A DNA stretch of 64,000 nucleotides. Source: Sophora flavescens. Lineage: Eukaryota; Streptophyta; Magnoliopsida; Fabales; Fabaceae. The notes under the pieces were generated by a model, which saw nothing but the letters and a program-made list of their open reading frames with translations, had not been told where the DNA came from and did no database searches. Each line of letters opens with the position of its first letter. Positions within the stretch are counted from its first letter, which is position 1. The stretch spans positions 134,275,104-134,339,103 of the forward strand of contig CM061062.1 of the NCBI GenBank assembly GCA_030762895.1, given 5' to 3'. Shown piece after piece: positions 12,365 through 22,491 of this stretch. The translations under genes and the position numbers were made by a program.

Positions 12365-13065
12365 TATTTAAGATTTGTTTTCCAAAATGATCATGGACCA
12401 AAGCTCCTTTATGTTAAAAGATTCTATGTCTAAGTGATTGGAAAGTTTGAAGATTTTTACTCTATTTTTATAAAGACCAAAACCAATGAGTTTTAAAGCA
12501 ACGGTGTTTAAGTTTTGTTTTCCAAAATGATCATGGATTAAGTCTCCTTGACATAGGAGGATTCTAAGTCCAAGATATTGGAAAGTTTGAAGATTTCTAA
12601 CCCCTATTTCTTGAAAAGGCCGAAACCTTCAATGGTTATGGAAAAGATGTTGAGTTTTGTTTTCCAAAGTGATCATGGACTAAAAAGCTCCTTTATGTTA
12701 AAGGATGCTATGTCTAAGTGATTGGAAAGTTTAAAATATTTTCTTGATTTATTTTCCTATGAGAATGTAACATTTGACCTAGGATGTGTTATTCTATTTT
12801 GTTTTCCAAGATGATTTTGGATTAAAGCTCCTTTATGTTAAAGGATGCTATGTCCGAAAGATTGGATGATTTAAAGATCTCTAACCTCACAAACTTGTTA
12901 AGGCCGAACCTAAGAGTTCATGGTCTAAGACATTTGATTTTTCCATTTTCCGAAATGATCATGGTTTCAAGTTCCTTACTATGTATGGATGCTAACCTAA
13001 AGAGATTAGAAAGTTTAGAAATTTCTAGCCTATTTATCTATACTTGGCCGAAACCCTAAGTCAAG
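12365..13065 (+). repeat. ~145-bp tandem repeats inside the LTR
   Basis: At least five degenerate units begin near 12368, 12514, 12655, 12799 and 12945. Each has TTTTGTTTTCCAAAATGATC, then a CTCCTTTATGTTAAAGGATG-like segment, GATTGGAAAGTTTGAAGAT, and in most units GGCCGAAACC. A decayed sixth unit may follow at 13080-13200. Copy 2 is at about 58907-59606. GGCCGAAAC also occurs in antisense in the LTR at 18340-18630, so the unit is shared by related LTRs. Confidence 0.85.
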
Positions 13066-13155
13066 TACTTAGTGGGATTTTTAATTCAACTTTGTTAAAA
13101 GATCATTGTTTATGAACTCCTAACACTTAAGGGTCATAAATCCATGAGTTGTATA

Positions 13156-13680
13156 ATTTTCGAGAATCTCTAACCCTAAGAACTATTCTTGGCTGAACCT
13201 ATACCTTGTGGTTTAGTGTTGTTTGATTTTAACTTGTGATTTTGTGTTCATAACCTTAGACTTTCATCGCGGAGGAAACAAGGACGTTCGTGGTTTACCT
13301 CTCCAAGTATCTAATCTCCTTACCTTCACGGAAGGTAAGAGGGGATTGCCTAGGGATATTCAATGACTATATGCATGTGTGTATGTGTTTTCTTGAGTGA
13401 TTTGAATATTATTGTGATATTGAGCCAATACTTGAATAACTTGTTTACTTGAACTATTGTGGTTATTACTTGAAGTTGAACATTACTTGCTTTAAAGTGT
13501 TCCGTGAAGGTAAGGAGATTAGATGCTTGGAGAGGTAAACCACGAACGTCCTTGTTTCCTCCGCGATGAAAGTCTAAGGTTATGAACACAAAATCACAAG
13601 TTAAAATCAAACAAGAACACTAAACCACAAGGTATAGGTTCAGCCAAGACTAGTTCTTAGGGTTAGAGATTCTCGAAAAT
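13156..13680. repeat. Near-perfect 181-bp inverted repeat (hairpin) in the LTR
   Basis: The left arm is 13156-13333 and the right arm 13500-13680, with a 166-bp spacer. The arms are reverse complements with two mismatches that I can see plus a 3-nt gap (CTT missing in the left arm of copy 1 only). The right arm is bordered by a 34-bp direct repeat (13463-13496 and 13680-13713). Copy 2 has full 181-bp arms at 59698-59878 and 60045-60225. A transcript through it would fold into a long double-stranded stem. Confidence 0.93.
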
Positions 13681-15572
13681 TATTACTTGAAGTTGAACAT
13701 TACTTGCTTTAAACTTGTTCACTGTGATATTATTGTTGAGAATATATTACTGTTGATTGAGGTTTGAGAAGCCGGACTTGAGTCTGTGCACAATGATTAT
13801 AAAGGATTAAAAGCCTTAATAAGACTTGAATAGAACTTTGAAAGTATTGGTTTCATTTATAAAAGTTCCTTGTTTAAAACGCTTACTTCAAGAAAATGAG
13901 ATTCTTATTTTGAAAAGAAATGTTGAAGTGTTTTTAAGACGATAGAAACTACCCTTTTTATGATCCAAAGTTGGTACGAGAGAAAACCTTTTTCGAACTA
14001 TGTGTTTTATGAAGGAAAAACCCTTGAAAATATTTGACTTTATTCCATCAAGGAATTTCAAATACAAACGAATTTCCTAAATGTTTTAGAAAAGATTTTG
14101 CAAAGGAAAAGGATTTTATCCTAAATGATTTGGAAACGTTCCGGTTACTTGGATAAGTGACCGAGGTTTTGTTTTGGATTTGATTTTCACTGAGCAAAAA
14201 AGTAAACACATGAGAATTGAATCTAGTTTTGCGAGACGTCGCTTCTAGTGATTCTCGTAATATGCACGTTGATCCTTGATCCGTGCCACGTTGTTGTGGA
14301 CTGTGTGTCCTAATCACGTTGTTGTGGACTGTGTGTCCTAATCACTTTGTTGTGGATCGTGTGTCCTAACCATGTTGTGATGAACGTTGTTAAAGGTGAA
14401 TGTTGTTTTCTACGACCACAAGCCTAGGACCGGTGCATCGGTCTAAGGTGTTATGCTTGAGCACTCGGACTGTGTGTCCCGTGTTGATGTTGATAATTTC
14501 AAAATGGTGAAATTTATGAATAGTCGCTAGCCTTTGAGCTCCGACAACGAATGAGAAGAAACACAAAGAAAACATCGAGAACTAAATGTTTTACATTTGC
14601 ATTTACTGTAGACGTGCTGACATGGTTTTAACGTGAGACCTTAACAGAAAGGTATCATGTAACGATGTATTATCGTTGTTCTTAAATTGGACAATGAGAC
14701 GGTGTACGTGTATCGTTGTGCCTAAATGGGCAATGAAATGGCATGCATAATCGTTGTGCCTAAATGGCCAATGAGACGGTGTATTATCGTTGTGCTTAGC
14801 TAGCCAATGAGACGGTGTATTATCGTTGTGCTTAGCTAGTCAATGAGACGGTGTGTATCGAGCCCGATCAACTCATTTGAAGGATGTTGGGATCTCCGGA
14901 GATTAAGAATAGAGCCTGATGATAGAAGTGTCATGCATTATCTTTATAAAATTGATTGATTCGGGTATGAGACCCACTGAAATAGTACTTGTTGTTTACC
15001 TATGAGAAATGTTTAGAATGTTAATATGCCAAGGTGTTGTATGTATCATGTGTATGGTTGTTGTATGATATATACATTTGCCGGTTTCTCACTCTTACAG
15101 TTATATCAGGTATCTTCGAGTTTTGTTGTAGTACCTTGGTACTCTAGTACCGATGTTGCAGAAGAGTCTTTCTGAGTCACTTGAAGACCTAGTGTTAGAG
15201 GTTGTGAACGTATTCTGATTGGGGGTCTCTCCAATGAATATTTGATAGAATGACCAGCTTAGGAGTATGAGTTGGGTTGTATATCGAAAGGGGTCAGTGG
15301 ATGTAGTGTTATATACACGCATTTGTAGTTTAAACTTTCTCTTTCGAAAATGGAAACTTATAGAAATGTTGTATGTCATGGTAACTTTGTTACGAATGTG
15401 ACTTTACGTTTTAAATTTATGTATGATGGATTTCAGATTTATCCTTAAAGTAAAAAAAATTTATACTGCAGTTTTCTGACTTAAAAGAAAACAATTTTCC
15501 GAAAGAAACCAAGAAATTATCTTTTGACTTACTTCCGCATGTGTTACGTAGTAATGCCCAAGGGGGCGTTCA

Positions 15573-16025
15573 TGATTCTCTGCTTCTAGCAGCTGTTCAG
15601 GCCCTTTCCACCAATACTCTGATCGCCTACCAACGAGAAAAAGTGGCATAAGATACCTTCACTCCCTCGGATCGTGAATCAACTTAAAAAATTTCTCTAA
15701 CTCCTGAATCCATAAGTTAGCTTTCACGGGATCCACTTCTCCATGAAACTGTGATGGATCTTGACGTCTAAAAGCGGTTATATTTTTGCCTTCATCTGCC
15801 TGCTCAGCTCGAGCCTGCTAATGCTGGTTCTAGGCAACCATTGTATAAGTTTGAAGTACGATAGCAGCTGCAACATTTTCAATAGCCTGAACGGAATAGT
15901 TCACTCCTTCTTCATAGTTCTCATCCATGGTGCCTCGAGCACCTACCGTACCCAGTCTACGACCGCGTCCACGTCCTCGTCCACGTCCAGCTTCTTATGC
16001 GAGTTCTATAACTGACTTGCCCAAC
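15573..16025 (-). pseudogene. gag: Antisense Tekay-like gag, N-terminal part
   Basis: Minus-strand translation gives the Arg-Gly-rich start (GRGRGRGRGR) near 15960-15990 and the EYWWKGPEQLLE capsid motif near 15600. The piece overlaps in content with the other antisense gag: 15573-15768 matches 8293-8487 with roughly 10 percent difference by eye. The two are therefore not simply halves of one gene split by an insertion. In copy 2 (62118-62575) the frame is cleaner, giving an open stretch with the Arg-Gly tail. No start is certain. Confidence 0.75.
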
Positions 16026-16188
16026 TAAATCCGTTAGACAGCACCGATAAAATGAAACACGCATTAGTGTATTAACACACATTACTTCTAATAAGTAATT
16101 CAAACAAAACTTAATTCGGAGAGAAAACACAACGTCAAAGACAATGACCTATTCCGGAACATTCCCGAAAGACTCGACCATCTCTAAT

Positions 16189-19100
16189 GTAACCCCTCCC
16201 CTGGGTCATTACATGGTTAACTCGTTATGGAAAATAAAACTTTAATTCGTTGGTTGCTTTCAAAAAATAATACTTTCTTAAGTTATTAATATTCCTCAAA
16301 ACGGTGATAAAATTTGTTCCTTTTTCTTTTCTTTTCGACCAATCCAACAACAACGTAAACATCATCAAATATGGAGATATATAAATATAACACACTTCTA
16401 TATTGCATCATAATTGTTTATACAAGACCTTACTAAGTATAGGTTCTTCCAAAACATAACATAACTCAAAACCTAAGCTGGTTGGAACTAACAGACACTA
16501 TGCAAGTAGTAAACAGCATCAACATGCTCTGAACTAAACAGCCTTCTTCTTCTTGTAGAAGTCATATTCCTTGAGCGGTTTATCTGGACTCGAATATACA
16601 TATATACCAAAGTAGAGAAACCAGAAATAGAACATGCAAGAGTGAGAAACCAATATATGGATTTAACGTGATAACTACATGCACGACACAAAAGAAAACA
16701 TATACACATATTCCAGTTTATAACAACATAAACATTCATAATAAGGCAAATAGTTTATCCATGGTTTTCACACCTCAAACATCATCATTTAAAATTATGC
16801 ATGAACACTTCATATTCGTAATCTAAATTCATACCTAATCTCATGGGATATCCCGACCCCGAGGTGAGTTGATCAAACTCAATAGCCACGCAAGCAAAAG
16901 GCAGAAGCCAAAACCATAGCACACTGTCCAACACAAGGCAGAGTGATCACCGAATATGCTTACCATAGCACACTGTCCAATTTAAGGAGCAGTGAACACC
17001 GAATATGGTTTTTCATTGTCCAACCAGGGCACAATGATACGTCGATTCATGAATATCGCCATGGTATCATGATTAACAAACAGGCATGTCTGCCTAAAAT
17101 GCATGTAAAACATTTTGTTCTTGATGCTCTTCTTTGTGTTCAATCTTTCGTTGCTGGAGCTTAAAAGCTTACGACCAACCATAGTTTTAGACATCTTAAC
17201 ACTTTTATTAATAACACGGGACATCAAGTTCGAGTGCTCAATCACAAAACCCCTAGATCGATGCCTCGGCTTAGGTTCGTGGTAATAGAAAACAGTATTC
17301 ACTTTGAATAATATTATTTACCTCGAAATTAGGACACGCAATCCAAAACTACCCCTAAATTAGGACACGTAGTCCAAAACTACACCAAAATTATGACACA
17401 AATCCCAAAACACCGCAAAACACTATTTCCCCTACATCTCGATTACTAAGTTCAAACTCACCGTCTACACTGTTTGGGTAAAATTTGTTTCTGGAAAATC
17501 ATCTCAAAGGGAAAATTCTTAAAAAAATCGTCTGATACTAAAATCTTTTATGTAACCGTGTTTTCAAAACTAATTGCAGTCTAGCGTTTTAAAATACTTT
17601 TAAGTCAAAATTTGATATTTTTATGTTTAAATAATTTTCTAAATTCATGATTAAGTTATTTTCGAAGATTAATTTCGTAAAATAACTTCTTATAATATTA
17701 CGGAATTTCTTACGTAAAAATTAGCAAAGACAAAAATAATTTCACGGTTATGTCCTTACTGTGACTCATAGTTTACTTTTACACTAATAAACCATTAAAA
17801 TAATAATATTTTCGAAAATTTATTATTTTCTCCAATAATTATTTCAATCGTATTATATTCCAATATCTCTCAATTAAATACTGAATATTACTCATGAAGC
17901 TTCTTAAAACTTTTATCTCATTTAATTAACTGAGCACTGACCACTGTTAGGCTTCTCAAACCACGATCAACAACATCATAATAATTATTTCCAAACAGAT
18001 CATGCATCACAACATTATAACATTTAACTGCAAATAAACACTTATCTGCAAATAAATAAACACACATATAAATAACACAACTTAAAACAAATTACACAAA
18101 AACACCACAACCACAGATAAAATACATACCAACAACAGGTAGCATGTAGCCATCCGAAAATCCCTTAGGAATTCCCATCTTACCTCTCGAAGAACTTAGC
18201 TTCCGAGTAAAAACTTTGTTTTGAATCCGGAAATTGTCAACGCACGCATACCGGATAATCTAGCTTATCCTTCATTAAACATAACACTCAATCAACAAAC
18301 AAACAAATAAATCAAGCCTAAAATCCTACATGTTGGTTTCGGCCAAGGTCTGCCCTTAGGGTTGGGAATCTCTAAAAATTCCAAACTTTTGGATTAATCA
18401 CTCCTCATTACTCAAAACCCTAAATCAATGGTTATTGAACAATGATTGAATTTAAATCTTCCAATCCCTCATCAAATGAATTTCGGCCATGATCAATAAA
18501 ATGGCATAGAGACCTTCATTTAGTTCATGCAATATAGATTCAATACCTATTCAACTAATAAGATTGAATCATGACAACTAGTTAGGAAAAATTGGAACAA
18601 AACCCTAGTTTTCTAGAGTATAGGTTCGGCCTCTTTAGGTTTTAAGGGTTAGAAAATTTTGTTTGATGCAAGATTCTAGATCTAGAATACAGAGGTAATA
18701 ATAGGATTATAGAAATTTGTTTCATGATCATTGGAGAACATGATTCTAAACAAGGAAGATGAGTAAGGTTTACCTCTTGGAATCAAGAAATGAGCAAGAA
18801 ATCTCCTACTTCCTTCACAAAATCCAGCTATGGCAACTTAGGGTTTAATGGTGGAAATGGCAAAGTTTGGTGAAGATGATGACTCTAGACTTTAATAGAA
18901 GTGAGGATGGCTTCATGGAGTGCTTGGGTCGTAGGGTTTGAAGGGCATTTGGGTCCAAAGTGCAAATTTTGAGGGGCAAATTTTGAGGGGTAAAATAGTA
19001 ATCTTGTACAATGGCAAATTTGTAAATAAAACCAACATAAAGGGTAATTTATTCTTTTCCTCCCACTACAAAAAAAAGGTCATTTAGCCATCGAAAATAG

Positions 19101-19655
19101 TGACTGAATTTTTTGGTTGCTTTTTGCGACCGAAATAGCGACCGATTGTAGGATCTACATGAAACACTGACTCGTGACTCACCCCTTGTAGGATCCTAAA
19201 ATGTAATCATGACTAAGGGTAGTCATCCCATGACTCACCCCTTGTGACTCATCATGATTTGACATCCTATTTATCCCTTAGCTGGTCCCGCAAATCCCGT
19301 TTTCAGCTCCGTCGTTTACCCGATTTCATATAACACCCGTATAATACATATTATTTCACTTTTTAAGTGAAAATTTTTAAAAAAGTCAAAGAAGTTGGAA
19401 ACTTCATAAAAACCTTAAGTTTATCGTTCACGGATTAAAATTAGGTCCTTTGAGCAGTATAATTATACTGTCAATGAAATTCACAGATCGAGTTCCGCCT
19501 AAATTTTCAACCTAAATTTTAATCGTAACTCTCTACCGTCAAGTAGAGTATAACTATGGTTTCGGAATAATTAAAATAATTTCTAAGTCTCGGATAAAAT
19601 TATAAACATAATTATATAAATTTCTGATATTAGAAAACAGCGGAAAGTCGGGGTG
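16189..19655 (-). repeat. Antisense Tekay-like 5' LTR (main part)
   Basis: The plus strand shows TGTAACCCCTCCCCTGGGTC at 16189, the complement of an LTR end. The other end is GGGTG at 19651-19655, continued as TTACA at 25271-25275. Beside 16189 lies GACTCGACCATCTCTAA, which matches the sequence after the primer-binding site of the sense element (GGTCGAGTC), but the primer site itself is deleted. No genes. Small ORFs such as 16488-16739 and 16943-17164 are chance and are simply repeated in copy 2. It contains GGCCGAAAC-type repeat units in antisense (18340-18630) and a CACTA-like end at 19064. Confidence 0.78.
19064..19150 (+). mobile_element. CACTA transposon terminal fragment
   Basis: CACTACAAAAAAAAGG opens the piece, followed by subterminal GCGACCGAAATAGCGACCG words. 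A CACTA terminus with repeated GCGACCG-like subterminal motifs is typical of plant CACTA (En/Spm) transposons. Only about 90 bp is present and the other end is not visible, so it is a relic or was captured by the LTR. The transposase is absent. Confidence 0.5.
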
Positions 19656-20911
19656 TGATGAGCCTCTGGTTGACTGGTTTTATAACTAGTAAAGACCATG
19701 GCTTTGTGTTAATTTTATATCATTTTCACCCAAATTAGACTTGATTGTCCTTAAGTAGTATTTTGAGTCTGTAAAGTGTTTTTATGTTAATTTAGTTGAT
19801 TTAGAGTTAAATAAAGCACTTATGTTATTTTCTTATTTTCAGGTTAATAAAAAGGAAATAATTCTGGTTCGCCCCGCGAAGGTTATCTCGCCCCGCGAGT
19901 CACCCAATCCTGAAAGGCAGAGACGATCACGGCTTGCTCGTGTTGAAGATCACGGGTGGCAGTTTTGAAGTTGAAGAGCCTCGCCTCGCGAGCCTGGAAG
20001 TCAGAAAGCATCACGGTTGGCCCCTGATATTCATAACGGGCGTAATAAGAAGACTTTTCAGATTCTCGCCTCGCGAAGGTGTGTTCGCCTCGCGAGAATA
20101 CCAAAGGTTGCAGACTGTTCACAAGATTCGCGTCGCGAGTTGTGCTTCGCCTCGCGAGCCAGCAAAATCCAGAAATTGTATTTAAGTGTTTTAGACAGAA
20201 TCAAGCGAAGGGGGGGCTAGGTTGGCTAGTTTTAGCCAGTCTTAGGCTGTAGTAGTAGCAGTTTATTTTCCTTTCTTTCCTTTTGTGTTTAAGTCTGTAA
20301 TGGAGAGCTAGTCTCCTAGATTAATCTACTGTGATTGGTTTCCATTTACACTTGAGATTCTGTAATTCCTGTTTTTATTTGCTTTTCTCTTTTCAATGCC
20401 ATATTATACATTTATGTTTGTTTAATTCAGGAGTGTATAGTGTGGTGTTGATTTATTTCGGTGATGTTATGTTCCTATACTTAATCGCGTTTGTTTAATT
20501 CGCGTGTGTTCATTCATGTTCGTTTAGTTCATGAGGGCTTAACCCCGTTTGTTTTATTCGGAATAGGAACATATATCTGTAGTAGTGATTTCGTTTGTTA
20601 ATTGTTGCTACAATCGGAAGGGGAATATAATCTGCTTAGGGCTTGGAATTGCATGAACCGATGATAGTGGGAACCGAGAACGAGGGTTAATCGTTCTTTA
20701 GCATATTTGTTAATCTTTTAATCGCTCTGTTTTTTTTATTGTTTTGTTTTATTTATTTTATTAGCATTCACTCCAAAACCCCCAGAACTAATTTTTTGTT
20801 AATAATAACAACGCCTAAGAGTCCTTGAGAGACGACATCCGAGTTGTCGCTTCCCTATCTGCATTATTTTGTAAACGCTCGTTCTTTTTGGCGCGTGGCG
20901 GCATGCGTTCA
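19656..20911 (+). repeat. 5' LTR of the pol-less Athila-like element
   Basis: 1,256 bp, TG...CA ends. It includes the CGCCTCGCGAG palindrome array (19869-20160), a TATA-like TATTTAAG at 20179-20186, and a long T-rich U5. Compared with the 3' LTR it lacks one array unit (a 19-bp CATCCATTCGCCTCGCGAG segment). Confidence 0.9.
19869..20160 (+). promoter_or_regulatory. CGCCTCGCGAG palindrome array upstream of the LTR TATA
   Basis: Seven copies of a TCGCCTCGCGAG-like word (variants CGCCCCGCGAG and CGCGTCGCGAG) lie in about 290 bp, mostly in pairs 18-20 bp apart, each centred on the palindrome TCGCGA. The last copy ends about 20 bp before TATTTAAG. In an otherwise AT-rich LTR these GC-rich words stand out. 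An enhancer or factor-binding role is inferred from position and repetition only. Confidence 0.7.
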
Positions 20912-20916
20912 AAAAT

Positions 20917-20937
20917 TGGCGCGCGATTCTTGGGGAC
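20917..20937 (+). promoter_or_regulatory. Degenerate primer-binding site
   Basis: TGGCGCGCGATTCTTGGGGA starts 5 bp after the LTR. Athila-type elements are usually primed by tRNA-Asp, whose complement begins TGGCGCCGTTGCCGGGGA. The match here is partial, with the TGGCGC start and GGGGA end retained. Assignment by analogy. Confidence 0.55.
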
Positions 20938-21043
20938 TCTTGTTTGTTGTTATTAGCAGAAAATAAAAAAAATTAAAAAAAAAATTTTGCTTTGCTGAAT
21001 TAGTTTTGTCTGTTTTGTCTGGTTGTGAATTTTAGCACCCCCC

Positions 21044-22268
21044 ATGGATAATCACATATATGGTTACATGCCTAATGTTTACTATGAACCACCACCATGC
21101 ATATATTTTCCGATTTTTATGGTTTATCATATCACTGGTTGCCAAGGTTTAGTGGTCTTGCGGTGAGAATCCGCAGGAGCATCTGAGGGAATTCCAGATT
21201 GCTTGTTCTATAATGCTGAGACCTGCAGGAATAACAGAAGACCACATCAAGATGGAAGCTTTCCAATTCTCTTTTGAAGGTGCTGCAAGAGATTGGTTGT
21301 ATTGTCTTGATGAGAATTCCATCTCAAGCTGGTTTGATTTGGAGGAAGCCTTCCTGTTTAGATACTATCCTAGCCAAGTGACCACCTCTGCACCTTCCGA
21401 ACCTTCACAGAGCACCTTGGATGAGATTGCTTCTATGCTACAACAAATGGCCGAGAACACTCAACGGATGATGGAAGAGAATAATCAACGGTTGGCACAA
21501 CAAAATCTTGAATTCCTACAGAGGATGGAGGCAAGTAATCTTGAATATCAGAGGAGTGAAGCTGAATCTCAGAAGTTGGCCATGCAAATTGATCAAATTG
21601 TTGCCAACTCGCCTGCAATGCTAACTCCACAGCCCCTTGAAGAACATAAAGATTCACAGATGGTTATTCTTGAAAATACTTCTGAGGATGATTTTGATGA
21701 TGATACTTCTGTTGAGGAATTGTGTGTTGAATTCCCTGATTCTAATGCATGCGATGATTGTTATTGTTCTGGAACTGCTTTGTGTGTAGAATGTTATTTT
21801 GAAAGGTATGTTAAGCAAAGCATCCATATGGAACAGGAGACAGATGAGGTTGAGGGCCATGTTCATATAGGAAATGAGGACCAGGAGGATCAGGAGGACA
21901 TCTGCTTCCCCGTGCCTGAGGATGATGAAGAAGCTTTGGAAGTAGATGATTCAAGTAAATCAATTGCATGTGTTGAGAGTAATGGGGTGGATGAATTAAT
22001 TGTTGAATTTCCAGACATTCAGAATTTTACTGATTCATTTTATGGTGATATATGTACTGACTCTACTAACTCTAACCTTTGTGTGGTGTGTGCTGAAATT
22101 TCTGCATGTATAGCAGGTGATGAATTTGTTCGTGCAGTGAAGGAAGAAAGTGCAGAAAATGAAGCGGCACCAAGAACCCGACTAACTATTTGCCACCTCC
22201 CCTGTGGAACCAAAAGCTCTGGATTTTGCACCCTTGGATTTTGCACCATGGCCAGTCCAAGAGGTTGA
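21044..22268 (+). CDS. gag: Athila-like gag with a duplicated Cys/acidic module
   Basis: A first frame from ATG 21044 stops at 21164. A second frame, open from before 21162 and containing the in-frame ATG 21213, carries the Athila-type gag core: PQEHLREFQIAC, IKMEAFQFSFEGAARDWLY, then a W...F..RYYPS motif. Residues ~55-130 counted from 21213 are Gln/Glu-rich and look coiled-coil. After this the protein turns acidic and holds two similar modules, each with an [E/D]EL.VEFPD start and a cysteine-rich LCV.C end (near 21713-21815 and 21989-22110). I do not recognise these modules. The ORF ends at 22268; the reading appears to continue in another frame at 22204-22491. There is no zinc knuckle of CCHC type. 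Confidence 0.72.
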
Positions 22269-22491
22269 GCCCCACTTCTATTGGGAGGATTTTATTGAGA
22301 AAGAGGTCAACCTTGACCCAAGAGGGAGTGAGAAGTCCGCCGCACTTGGCGAGGTTACCATAACTATCAAGCACTCTTCTCCATATAAAGGCTGCAAGTT
22401 AGGGAAGCACGGAATAAGCTTCCAGTCTTTGTCCATCACGTGGGCATTATGCTGCATACTATGGGATCCGGAGGATCGTTTCACAATTTGA
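22204..22491 (+). pseudogene. Frameshifted continuation of the gag ORF
   Basis: A 95-codon open stretch in a different frame overlaps the end of the gag ORF. It reads VEPKALDFAPLDFAPWPVQE, then HFYWEDFIEKEV. The direct repeat LDFAP-LDFAP and the lack of stops suggest it was once in frame with the preceding ORF and was displaced by an indel near 22200. No domain recognised. Confidence 0.4.

Larger units (their letters stand above)
8484..15572 (+). mobile_element. Gag-only Tekay-like Ty3 retrotransposon, 5' truncated
   Basis: The order is: truncated 5' LTR (8484-9303), tRNA-iMet primer site (9306-9317), gag (9485-10664), about 650 bp of non-coding sequence, a purine-rich tract (AGAGGGGTAGAG, 11308-11319) and a 4.25-kb 3' LTR (11321-15572). 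There is no protease beyond a few codons, and no reverse transcriptase, RNase H or integrase, so it could only move with proteins supplied in trans. It sits between two antisense gag pieces. The left breakpoint is inside the LTR, with CGT shared between the two joined sequences. Copy 2 spans 55027-62117. Confidence 0.85.
11321..15572 (+). repeat. 3' LTR of the gag-only element
   Basis: It starts TATAACACCC where TGTAACACCC is expected and ends AATGCCCAAGGGGGCGTT. Copy 2 ends GGGGGGGCGTTACA, so the last bases of copy 1 look altered. Length is about 4.25 kb. From left to right it holds a CT-rich leader with a possible TATA box (CTATAATTA near 11929), a ~145-bp tandem repeat block (12365-13065), a 181-bp inverted repeat (13156-13680), and a run of short GTGCTTAGCTAGCCAATGAGACG repeats (14660-14855). 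ORFs in it carry no known domain. Confidence 0.85.
1473..17457 (+). repeat. Large direct duplication, copy 1
   Basis: Almost every base of this block recurs in the same order and orientation at 48002-64000. The offset drifts only from 46,529 to about 46,545 because of small indels. The block starts 25 bp inside a Tekay-like solo LTR and contains the rest of that LTR, the SIRE-like LTR 3' part, the antisense gag, the gag-only element and part of the next antisense LTR. The right end is set by the window edge of copy 2, so the true duplication may be longer. Seen directly; whether it is biological or an assembly artefact cannot be decided here. Confidence 0.95.

Noticed and set aside
21433..21866. 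Minus-strand ORFs opposite the Athila-like gag
   Set aside because: Shadow frames of the gag coding sequence.
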